Origin: CAYTOJ01 sp964439415
Lineage (GTDB): Bacteria > Pseudomonadota > Alphaproteobacteria > Rickettsiales > CAZAGG01
Direction of reading: 5' to 3'
NCBI GenBank assembly: GCA_964439415.1
Contig: CAYTOJ010000099.1
Coordinates: 1 to 7,393 of the forward strand
Length of the DNA stretch: 7,393 nucleotides
Positions 1 through 5,516 of this stretch are shown here, piece by piece. Each line of letters opens with the position of its first letter. Position 1 is the first letter of the stretch. Made by a program: the position numbers and the translations under genes. The notes beneath the pieces were generated by a model. It saw only the letters and a program-made list of their open reading frames with translations. It was not told where the DNA came from and made no database searches.

Positions 1-413
1 GCAGAGATGGAGAAGGTACTGGATTCAGTATGCTGGAATATTTAGGTAATGGTAAGGCCAAAGTTACTTTCTATACTTCAAGCGGCAAATTAATTCATAC
101 TACGGAAATACAGGGGCAGGGCATACGCCAATGTGGCAGCGGCAGTGGTGGCGGCGGTACAAGCAGTGGAAGCAGCACAAGTTCATCAAGCAGTAGCTCA
201 AGTAGTGGAAGCAGCACCAGTTCAGGAAGTTCGTCAAGTAGCGGTAGTAGTTCTTCCAGTAGCAGCGGTTCCAGTAGTGGAGTAAGCAGCAGTTCCAGTT
301 CAGGAAGTTCGTCAAGCAGCGGTGTAAGTAGCAGTAGTAGTGGTGGCAAGGAAAAGAAAGCTAAAAATAAGAACAAGGAAAAAGCAGACGATGATGACGA
401 TAAGGATGATTGA
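1..413 (+). CDS. C-terminal part of a Ser/Gly-rich low-complexity protein (5' end outside window)
   Basis: The frame is open from base 3 to the TGA at 411-413, so the ATG at 30 need not be the real start and the gene probably begins before the window. About the first 50 visible residues are of mixed composition with alternating hydrophobic residues (for example KAKVTFYTSSGKLIHTTEI), which suggests beta structure. A single Cys follows, then roughly 65 residues almost entirely Ser and Gly with a few Thr and Val. The end is highly charged: a Lys/Asn/Glu stretch followed by an Asp-rich tail (DDDDDKDD). The Ser/Gly tract is internally repetitive at DNA level. Such tails are often linkers or exposed stalks of surface or secreted proteins, but no domain is recognised, no signal peptide or membrane segment is visible in this fragment, and function is unknown. 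It converges on the tRNA-Leu/lpxB unit. Confidence 0.6.
   Translation, partial: RDGEGTGFSMLEYLGNGKAKVTFYTSSGKLIHTTEIQGQGIRQCGSGSGGGGTSSGSSTSSSSSSSSSGSSTSSGSSSSSGSSSSSSSGSSSGVSSSSSSGSSSSSGVSSSSSGGKEKKAKNKNKEKADDDDDKDD
217..323 (+). repeat. 29-bp direct repeat inside the Ser/Gly tract
   Basis: A 29-base unit at 217-245 recurs at 295-323 with one difference (AAGTAGC versus AAGCAGC). The copies are 78 bases apart, exactly 26 codons, so the frame is preserved. Shorter related blocks (AGTGGAAGCAGCAC, around 165 and 203) lie upstream. The pattern fits in-frame expansion of the Ser/Gly tract by slippage or recombination. Confidence 0.75.
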
Positions 414-420
414 AGTGTTT

Positions 421-448
421 TGAGTATACTCATCGCATTTCAAGAGTG
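421..448. repeat. 12-bp palindrome followed by a TTCAAGAGTG repeat copy
   Basis: TGAGTATACTCA (421-432) is a perfect 12-bp palindrome. It runs into ATCGCATTTCAAGAGTG, which matches the left arm and loop of the perfect hairpin at 3160-3194. The TTCAAGAGTG core (439-448) also occurs at 3174-3183 and at 6431-6440. Here the right arm is missing, so this looks like a half copy or decayed member of that family. Confidence 0.5.
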
Positions 449-497
449 AACTTAACTGTAGCCTCTGGTGAGTGCGCACTGCCGATGGCATAAACAC

Positions 498-517
498 AAA
501 AAAAATGCCTCCGGCAT
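498..517 (-). terminator. Probable intrinsic terminator after tRNA-Leu
   Basis: Read on the minus strand, ATGCC-GGA-GGCAT (517-505) forms a 5-bp stem with a 3-base loop, followed directly by a run of U residues (504-498). It lies about 60 bases beyond the 3' end of tRNA-Leu, where the minus-strand unit should end. The stem is short, so efficiency is uncertain. Confidence 0.55.
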
Positions 518-519
518 GG

Positions 520-571
520 CTGCGGGGGAAGTGCAAAGAGCGGGGGCGGCAGTGCCACCCGTAGCCCGCAG
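520..571. repeat. Intergenic G-rich inverted-repeat element, copy A
   Basis: CTGCGGG (520-526) and CCCGCAG (565-571) are perfect inverted arms. The left arm leads into a G-run and GAAGTGCAAAGAGCG, closely matching GAAGCGCAGAGCG in the element after ctaB (6480-6566), whose arms are CTGGGGG and CCCCCAG. Both copies lie downstream of a plus-strand gene and of a TTCAAGAGTG copy. Confidence 0.5.
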
Positions 572-580
572 GGCGTAGGG

Positions 581-667
581 TGGTGCCCGGGAGAAGATTC
601 GAACTTCCACGATCTTGCGAACGCTAGCACCTGAAGCTAGTGCGTCTACCAGTTCCGCCACCCGGGC
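581..667 (-). tRNA. tRNA-Leu (anticodon CAG)
   Basis: The minus strand folds into a complete 87-nt class II tRNA with genomically encoded CCA (583-581). The 7-bp acceptor stem pairs GCCCGGG (667-661) with CCCGGGC (591-585), with discriminator A at 584. The anticodon stem CTAGC/GCTAG encloses the loop TTCAGGT, giving anticodon CAG (positions 633-631), which reads CUG codons. A long variable arm, as expected of leucine tRNAs, precedes the T arm with its TTCGAAT loop. The mature 5' end lies only 22 bases after the lpxB stop, so the tRNA is probably transcribed with lpxB and released by RNase P; a separate promoter inside the lpxB 3' end cannot be excluded. Confidence 0.97.
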
Positions 668-689
668 ATATATATGTGAAATTGAGCGT

Positions 690-1868
690 CTAACCCCTGA
701 TGCCTGCTTTGTCAATTAATTCCAGGACTTTTCCCGCCGCCATTTCACTAGGCGTTGGAGTCTGGCCTAGGCGCATAATTCCAAGTGCTTCTTTGAATGC
801 TGATACCTGCTGTTCCTGCAACTGTTTATCGTTAGCCAGTTTAAACAATGCATCAGCCAGAAGATCCGCCCGGCAGCGTTCCTGCAACAGTTCCGGAACT
901 ACTTCGCGGTTCAGAATTAAATTTATGAGGTTGACATACTTCACCTTAATCATGCGCTTCAGCATAAAGGCACTGAAACTGCTTATGCGGTGCGTCACTA
1001 TCATGGGTACATTTGCCAGAGCCAGCTCCAAAGCCACTGTGCCGGATTTTGTAAGCGCCATAGTACTTGCCGCGAATGCCTGCATGCGCTGCTGCGGTGT
1101 ATCCGTTATGGTTAATCCGCAAGGCCAGTCCACGGTGAGTTTTTTCACATCATCAGCCACCGCAGGTATAACCGGGATAACTGTATGCATATCCATACCC
1201 CTGGATTGCAGTATCTTCAAAGTATCGCGGAATATCGGCAGATGCCGCCTGATCTCCCCCATGCGGCTGCCCGGCGTGATGCATAGCAGAAGTTTATCCT
1301 CAGGGATGTTATGAACTGTGCGGAAGTTCTGCTCAGTTTGTATAATCTGATCCTCAACAGCCGGGTGGCCAACAAAGGTGCAGCTTATCCCCTCCCGCTC
1401 GAAATACGGTGGCTCGAAAGGCAGAATCACCATGATGTGAGAGTAAAGCCGGGCAACCTTCGCGGCGCGTTCCGGCTTATAAGCCCAGACCGTTGGTGCT
1501 ACGTAATGAATAAGTTTATGCTTAGATTTGGCCAGCCTGGCCGCCAGGCGAAAATTAAATCCGGGGGAGTCTATGGTTATCACTAAATCCGGATTACGCT
1601 GTATAATATCCAGTTCCGCTAATTTAAGCAGTTTCATAAAGCGTGGAATATGGGGCAAAACCTCAGTAAATCCCATAACTGAAAGCTCGGACGAATGAAA
1701 TAGCGGTTCCAGCCCCTCCGCAATCATTCTATCACCGCCTATGCCAGCAAATTCAATGTTCCGGCCGCTTTTCTTCAAAGCTGTCATCAGTTTAGCGCCG
1801 ATATTATCGCCGGAAGCCTCACCCGCAATAAGGTATACCGCTATCCTTTGAGGAGTTGAATTTTCCAT
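690..1868 (-). CDS. lpxB: Lipid-A-disaccharide synthase LpxB
   Basis: LpxB is a GT19-family glycosyltransferase. It joins UDP-2,3-diacylglucosamine to 2,3-diacylglucosamine-1-phosphate, making the tetraacyl disaccharide of lipid A at the inner face of the cytoplasmic membrane. The 392-residue product is full length for the family (E. coli about 382). Visible family blocks are GEASGD (16-21), GIGGDRM (42-48), the DSPGFNFRLA segment starting at Asp100, VAPTVWAY (123-130), PFE (150-152), FVGHP (165-169), PGSR (199-202), the donor-site block KSGTVALELAL (274-284) and KYVNLINLILNR near 310-321. The ATG at 1868 matches the usual start; its ribosome site is weak (AGAG). The gene sits downstream of ispF and 22 bases before tRNA-Leu, not in the common lpxD-fabZ-lpxA-lpxB cluster. 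It ends with TAG. Confidence 0.97.
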   Translation of the reverse strand: MENSTPQRIAVYLIAGEASGDNIGAKLMTALKKSGRNIEFAGIGGDRMIAEGLEPLFHSSELSVMGFTEVLPHIPRFMKLLKLAELDIIQRNPDLVITIDSPGFNFRLAARLAKSKHKLIHYVAPTVWAYKPERAAKVARLYSHIMVILPFEPPYFEREGISCTFVGHPAVEDQIIQTEQNFRTVHNIPEDKLLLCITPGSRMGEIRRHLPIFRDTLKILQSRGMDMHTVIPVIPAVADDVKKLTVDWPCGLTITDTPQQRMQAFAASTMALTKSGTVALELALANVPMIVTHRISSFSAFMLKRMIKVKYVNLINLILNREVVPELLQERCRADLLADALFKLANDKQLQEQQVSAFKEALGIMRLGQTPTPSEMAAGKVLELIDKAGIRG

Positions 1869-1997
1869 ATCACTCTGGCGGTATATTTTTTATTTGTTGA
1901 GGGGGGCGCACCCCCCGGCATATGGCCTCCCCCCAGTGCGCCGGCGCAGGTCGCTTCGCTCCGAATAAGTCAATACTTAAAACGTGATAAGTATATA
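1869..1997. other. ispF-lpxB gap with GC-rich hairpins
   Basis: This 129-base gap holds two structures. GGGGGG (1901-1906) and CCCCCC (1911-1916) form a tight 6-bp hairpin with a CGCA loop, and a second C-run lies at 1929-1934, so on the minus strand two G-runs flank a GGCCATATGCC segment. ATACTTA (1973-1979) pairs with TAAGTAT (1988-1994), just past the ispF stop. Neither is followed by a U-run on the minus strand, so I do not call a terminator. A structured spacer affecting ispF-lpxB readthrough is possible. No convincing promoter was found. Confidence 0.45.
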
Positions 1998-2483
1998 TCA
2001 GCATGGAAACTCAATCAGCGCGGTTGCCAGAGCGCCTATACCTTCGCTGCGCCCTAGAAAACCCATGCCCTCAGTAGTGGTGGCTTTAATGTTGAATGAA
2101 GCGCCGTTTGCTATGTTTTCCAGTCTTGCACGCATGGCTGATTTATACGGAGTAATCTTCGGACTCTCGCATATAATCGTTATATCAGAATTTATTAGTC
2201 GGCCTTGTTTCTCTGCCAGCAGTTTCAGGGCATATTCCAGAAAGATTATGGAATCAGCATTTTTCCATTTATTGTCTTGTGGGGGAAAATGCTCGCCAAT
2301 ATCACCCAATCCTGAAGCGCCAAGCAAAGCATCCACCAGAGCATGTATTGCGACATCAGCGTCAGAATGCCCTATTAGTGGGTATGGGTGCGGAACATCC
2401 AGCCCGCATAAGCGTATGGAATGGCCTGCAACTGCCTCCAGCGCAAATTTATGAAAGTCTATTCCACTGCCAATTTTAAGCAT
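1998..2483 (-). CDS. ispF: 2-C-methyl-D-erythritol 2,4-cyclodiphosphate synthase IspF
   Basis: IspF converts CDP-ME 2-phosphate to the cyclic diphosphate MEcPP, releasing CMP, in the non-mevalonate isoprenoid pathway; the family is a cytosolic homotrimer with metal-containing active sites between subunits. From the ATG at 2483 the protein has 161 residues, close to the E. coli length (159). The N-terminal GSGIDFHKF carries the metal ligands Asp9 and His11, GHSDADV gives the third, His39, and GDIGEHFPPQD (60-70) and the ATTTEGMGFLGRSEGIGA block (about 134-151) are family hallmarks. An in-frame GTG at 2513 would add ten residues, but homologues start with M-x-I-G-x-G, and AGG lies 7 bases before the ATG. 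It is a stand-alone enzyme, not the IspD-IspF fusion common in alphaproteobacteria. It lies between the TIGR02300 gene and lpxB. Confidence 0.96.
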   Translation of the reverse strand: MLKIGSGIDFHKFALEAVAGHSIRLCGLDVPHPYPLIGHSDADVAIHALVDALLGASGLGDIGEHFPPQDNKWKNADSIIFLEYALKLLAEKQGRLINSDITIICESPKITPYKSAMRARLENIANGASFNIKATTTEGMGFLGRSEGIGALATALIEFPC

Positions 2484-2546
2484 TTCAAAACCTATGCCGC
2501 TACAAGTCCACACTATTAGAACGTGAGCAGTTTAACTTGTATATGC

Positions 2547-2564
2547 CATCATTTTACAATGATG
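2547..2564 (-). other. AT-rich hairpin after the TIGR02300 stop codon
   Basis: CATCATT (2547-2553) and AATGATG (2558-2564) form a perfect 7-bp stem with a 4-base loop, three bases past the TAG stop of the TIGR02300 gene. No U-run follows on the minus strand, so it is a weak terminator candidate at best. It may instead protect the 3' end of that message from exonucleases. Confidence 0.35.
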
Positions 2565-2567
2565 AGC

Positions 2568-3140
2568 CTATTTTCTCTGATTAGGACGCTTATGCCTGTG
2601 ATCATCCCTTGCAGTTGCGGGCTTTGGTTTTGAGGAGCGCTTATTCTTTTTATCCAGTTCATCCTCATCTTCGTCGTCCTCCTCTTCTTCCTCTTCCAGT
2701 TCTTCCTCTAGCTCATGCTCCAGATCATGTTCCAGTTCATCTTCCAGAGAGTCAATCAGGGTTTCATCTTCCACTTCCAGCTCATCTATAATGGCTTCTT
2801 CGCTTTCTTCATCAAGTGTTTCAGGCTCTTCATATTCTTCTATGCCATCTATATCGCCATCGACTTCCTCAACCTCGCCGATGTCGTCTATTTCCTTCAT
2901 ATCCTCAATGTCTTCAAACTCCGGTGAGTTTTCCATCTCCGCCATCTCGTTAGAAAGCTGCTTTTTCTTTCTTACCGGCTCACTAGCAGTGACTACAGTT
3001 TTCTTCCTGCCACGGCGCTTTGCCTGTGCCACCTCAGGGTCAAAACTATGCCCGCATTTAGGGCAAACGGCAGGATTACGTTCAAGATCATAAAACCTGG
3101 AACTGCACGATGGGCAGGTTCTCTTAGCGCCAATACTCAA
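2568..3140 (-). CDS. TIGR02300-family protein (zinc-ribbon plus acidic tail)
   Basis: This 190-residue protein starts with a CPSC...CPKC zinc-ribbon (Cys9, Cys12, Cys26, Cys29) enclosing RFYDLERNPAVCPKCG, the signature of TIGR02300, whose members usually read FYDLN; here the Asn is Glu. A basic segment (about 41-61) follows, then about 100 residues dominated by Glu and Asp (about 67-163), including a near-uninterrupted run at 144-163, and a basic tail ending at Lys190. The molecular function of the family is not established; a nucleic-acid or ribosome-related role is only a guess. The start is TTG: no upstream in-frame ATG is seen, and AGAGG sits 6 bases before the TTG. The acidic region is probably disordered or coiled. 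It is first in the minus-strand run and divergent from aroA, the arrangement commonly seen in alphaproteobacteria. Confidence 0.88.
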   Translation of the reverse strand: MSIGAKRTCPSCSSRFYDLERNPAVCPKCGHSFDPEVAQAKRRGRKKTVVTASEPVRKKKQLSNEMAEMENSPEFEDIEDMKEIDDIGEVEEVDGDIDGIEEYEEPETLDEESEEAIIDELEVEDETLIDSLEDELEHDLEHELEEELEEEEEEDDEDEDELDKKNKRSSKPKPATARDDHRHKRPNQRK

Positions 3141-3159
3141 TGTAAACCTCTTTCTAAAC

Positions 3160-3194
3160 TATACCTATCGCACTTCAAGAGTGCGATAGGTATA
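3160..3194. repeat. Perfect 15-bp palindromic hairpin
   Basis: TATACCTATCGCACT (3160-3174) and its exact complement (3180-3194) flank a TCAAG loop. It is the best-formed member of the TTCAAGAGTG family. It lies about 20 bases before the TIGR02300 start, just upstream of its ribosome site on the minus strand. On the plus strand it is followed by a T-rich stretch (TCTTTTATGTTTT). It could be an operator, a leader hairpin or a mobile palindromic repeat; the sequence does not decide. Confidence 0.7.
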
Positions 3195-3207
3195 TCTTTT
3201 ATGTTTT

Positions 3208-3237
3208 GCGCATGGCCGCCAACCCAGCCCCATGCGC
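3208..3237. repeat. Inverted repeat GCGCATGG/CCATGCGC
   Basis: GCGCATGG (3208-3215) pairs perfectly with CCATGCGC (3230-3237) across a 14-base C-rich loop. It lies between two larger palindromes in the divergent gap and may be part of the same composite element. Confidence 0.5.
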
Positions 3238-3240
3238 GTC

Positions 3241-3296
3241 TATACTGCTCGCCAGTTAGCTGCAAGAAACCGCACTCTTCATACGCGAGCAGTATA
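3241..3296. repeat. 12-bp inverted repeat related to the palindrome at 3160
   Basis: TATACTGCTCGC (3241-3252) is matched exactly by GCGAGCAGTATA (3285-3296), with a 32-base interior. The arm follows the pattern TATAC(N)3TCGC, like TATACCTATCGC at 3160, but the three variable bases differ and are compensated in the other arm, so pairing is kept. The interior contains GCACTCTTCA, a near match to the complement of TCAAGAGTGC. Confidence 0.6.
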
Positions 3297-3299
3297 CTT

Positions 3300-3467
3300 G
3301 CCTCTGAATTTTCGCTGATTTACACAACGGTGGTTGAATGTCTATATCAATTTGATTTATTGGCTTCAGAATAGGTCAGGAAATATTATGGCCATATTTT
3401 TTACTATAAATATAGCGCATTCATTTACGGCCTGTTATCAAGCATAATATATAAGTATTAGAAATAC
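3300..3467 (+). promoter_or_regulatory. AT-rich region upstream of aroA-cmk-ctaB, probable promoter
   Basis: The last 170 bases of the 327-base divergent gap are AT-rich and hold no credible ORF. The best -10 candidates are CATAAT (3443-3448), with a poor -35 (TTCATT, 3420-3425, 17-base spacing), and TATAAA (3405-3410). No strong Shine-Dalgarno sequence precedes the ATG at 3468. A promoter must lie here or further left, but its exact position is not supported. Confidence 0.35.
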
Positions 3468-5516
3468 ATGCATACAGTATCAAAGCGTTCAAATGCATTA
3501 AATGGTTCGGCGCAGGCACCTGGGGATAAATCCGTATCGCACCGCGCCCTGATTATTTCAGGGATGCGGGTTGGAACAACCACAATAAAAAATCTGCTTG
3601 AGGGCGAGGATGTGCTTAATACATTAAAAGCCGTCGCCAGACTTGGGGCGGTAATTACAAATGATAGTGGATTGAGCAAAGAATGCATTTATAGCGTAAA
3701 TGGTGTTGGCATTGGTGGATACATGGAGCCGGACGGTGTTCTGGACTTCGGCAACTCAGGCACGGGCTGCCGTTTAGTGATGGGGGTATTGGCGACGCAT
3801 GACTTTAATTCGTTTTTTACAGGAGATGCCAGTTTAAGCTCCCGCCCTATGCAGCGGGTCATTACACCGCTAAAACTCATGGGCGCGGAATTTACCAGCC
3901 GCAGCAAAGGCAGGCTGCCGATGGCGCTGACAGGCGCAAAAAATCCTATTCCTGTGCGTTATGAACTGCCTGTGCCTTCAGCGCAGGTGAAATCCGCAAT
4001 TCTCCTGGCCGCCCTTAACACGCCCGGCAACACAGTAGTAGTTGAGCGTGAACCAACAAGAGATCACACGGAAAATATGCTTAAATTTCTGGGTGCAAGC
4101 CTGGAAGTGAGTGATTCTAGCGGTATCAGGGAAATATCCATTCAAGGGCAGCAGGAACTGGTTGGCGGTGATGTTGAAATTACAGTGCCGGGCGATCCTT
4201 CATCCGCCGCTTTTCTCATCGTTGCTGCTATCATAACCCCTGATTCCAGGGTTGAGGTGAAAAATGTCTGCATAAATCCGCTGCGTGTTGGCTTGTTTGA
4301 TACTCTCCGTGAAATGGGGGCGGATATAACATTCCATAACCAACGGGAGCAGTGCGGCGAACTGGTTGCGGATATTATCGCCAGATCTTCCCGGCTGAAA
4401 GGTGTTACTGTCCCCGCGCACAGAGCGCCCTCGATGATTGATGAATACCCCATACTTGGCGTAGCCGCCGCTTTTGCTGATGGCACAACTGAAATGCTTG
4501 GTCTGGCTGAGCTTAAAGTGAAGGAAAGCAACCGTCTGCGCGCTATAGCGGAGAGCCTGGAGGCCTGCGGCGTGAGGATTGAGGAAGGCGGTGACAGCTT
4601 GAAAATATATGGTAACGGCCAGCCGCCTGCAGGTGGAGCATTGATAAAAGCCCGTATGGATCACCGTATAATCATGTCCTTCCTGGTGATGGGGTTGGCA
4701 TCAAGGGAGCCTGTAAGTATTGACGATACCTCCCTCATATCCACAAGTTTTCCCGTCTTTATAGAGCTTATCAACCGCCTGGGCGGCAGGGTGGAAATTG
4801 TGGATGCTGACTCATCACCACAAAAAAGTGATGATGAGGAAATATCCATCACGCCTTGTGATTTCACCCTGCCTGTGCGCAAAAAGCCTTTTGTTATTGC
4901 TATTGACGGCCCGGCAGCTTCGGGAAAAGGAACTCTGGGGCGCAAGTTAGCAGCGGCATTAAACCTTGATTATCTGGATACTGGCAGCCTTTACCGCGCT
5001 GTTGCCCTGCGCCTGGTATATGCAAACGCAAGCCCGAATGATGCTGCTGCGGCTCAAAATGCGGCAAGGAGCATCACAATACAGGATCTTGTAAATCCGG
5101 TGCTGAGGCAGGAGCGAGTCGGCAACATGGCTTCAATTGTCGCGGCAATGCCGCAGGTGCGGCAGGAACTGCTGAATTTTCAGCGCCAGTTTGCACAGCA
5201 ACGCAGGGGCGCAGTACTGGACGGGCGGGATATTGGCACAGTGGTGTGCCCGGATGCGGATGTAAAACTTTTTGTAACCGGAAGCATAAACGCCCGAGCC
5301 AAGCGCCGCCACCGGGAACTGCAAGGGCAGGGCATAGAGGTGATATTTAATTCCGTGGTGAAGGATCTGGAGGAGCGGGACGAGCGGGATGCAAAACGTG
5401 ATGCCGCACCAATGCAACCGGCCAACGGCGCTGTTATAATGGATACCACCAACTTAAGCGCCCGGGATGTGTTTGAGAAAGCTTTGGAACTGGTTAAGCA
5501 AACGGTAAAAATATGA
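3468..5516 (+). CDS. aroA-cmk: Fused EPSP synthase-cytidylate kinase (AroA-Cmk)
   Basis: One uninterrupted 682-residue ORF encodes two cytosolic enzymes. Residues 1 to about 447 are 5-enolpyruvylshikimate-3-phosphate synthase (shikimate pathway): PGDKSVSHR (18-26), DFGNSGTGCR (93-102), SAQVK (171-175), RDHTE (198-202), catalytic Asp325 in SMIDEYPI, KESNR (352-356) and DHR (398-400). The motifs are of the CP4-like class. Residues about 472-682 are CMP kinase, which phosphorylates CMP and dCMP: P-loop GPAASGKGT (481-489), DGRDIGT (585-591) and the Arg-rich DLEERDERDAKRDAAPM lid (633-649). A polar linker of about 25 residues (448-471) joins them. No Met lies at the usual Cmk start, and the in-frame GTG near 4875 has no Shine-Dalgarno site, so a genuine fusion is likely. 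Its last bases overlap ctaB. Separate aroA and cmk genes followed by rpsA are the usual order. Confidence 0.95.
   Translation: MHTVSKRSNALNGSAQAPGDKSVSHRALIISGMRVGTTTIKNLLEGEDVLNTLKAVARLGAVITNDSGLSKECIYSVNGVGIGGYMEPDGVLDFGNSGTGCRLVMGVLATHDFNSFFTGDASLSSRPMQRVITPLKLMGAEFTSRSKGRLPMALTGAKNPIPVRYELPVPSAQVKSAILLAALNTPGNTVVVEREPTRDHTENMLKFLGASLEVSDSSGIREISIQGQQELVGGDVEITVPGDPSSAAFLIVAAIITPDSRVEVKNVCINPLRVGLFDTLREMGADITFHNQREQCGELVADIIARSSRLKGVTVPAHRAPSMIDEYPILGVAAAFADGTTEMLGLAELKVKESNRLRAIAESLEACGVRIEEGGDSLKIYGNGQPPAGGALIKARMDHRIIMSFLVMGLASREPVSIDDTSLISTSFPVFIELINRLGGRVEIVDADSSPQKSDDEEISITPCDFTLPVRKKPFVIAIDGPAASGKGTLGRKLAAALNLDYLDTGSLYRAVALRLVYANASPNDAAAAQNAARSITIQDLVNPVLRQERVGNMASIVAAMPQVRQELLNFQRQFAQQRRGAVLDGRDIGTVVCPDADVKLFVTGSINARAKRRHRELQGQGIEVIFNSVVKDLEERDERDAKRDAAPMQPANGAVIMDTTNLSARDVFEKALELVKQTVKI

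Noticed and set aside
150..350. CRISPR-like or tandem array
   Set aside because: The repeats are coding Ser/Gly units without regular unique spacers.
390..413. DDDDK-like string at the end of the first protein
   Set aside because: Looks like an enterokinase site, but it is just part of an Asp-rich tail.
95..433. Leu-rich minus-strand ORF opposite the Ser/Gly tract
   Set aside because: It is the antisense of AGC/AGT/TCA serine codons; composition is a mirror artefact and no start context is seen.
452..715. Minus-strand ORF across the tRNA region
   Set aside because: It runs through the complete tRNA-Leu, so it is not a protein gene.
700..1314. 204-codon plus-strand ORF
   Set aside because: Lies wholly antisense to lpxB, which carries all family motifs; no family resemblance of its own.
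1984..2454. 156-codon plus-strand ORF
   Set aside because: Antisense to ispF; no recognisable domain.
2791..3093. Ser-rich plus-strand ORF
   Set aside because: Antisense of the Glu/Asp codons of the TIGR02300 gene, which has the recognisable zinc-ribbon.
3048..3374. 108-codon plus-strand ORF spanning the divergent gap
   Set aside because: Starts inside the TIGR02300 gene, crosses three hairpins and resembles nothing; no ribosome site.
4860..4885. Separate cmk start at an internal GTG
   Set aside because: No Shine-Dalgarno sequence precedes it and no stop separates the domains.
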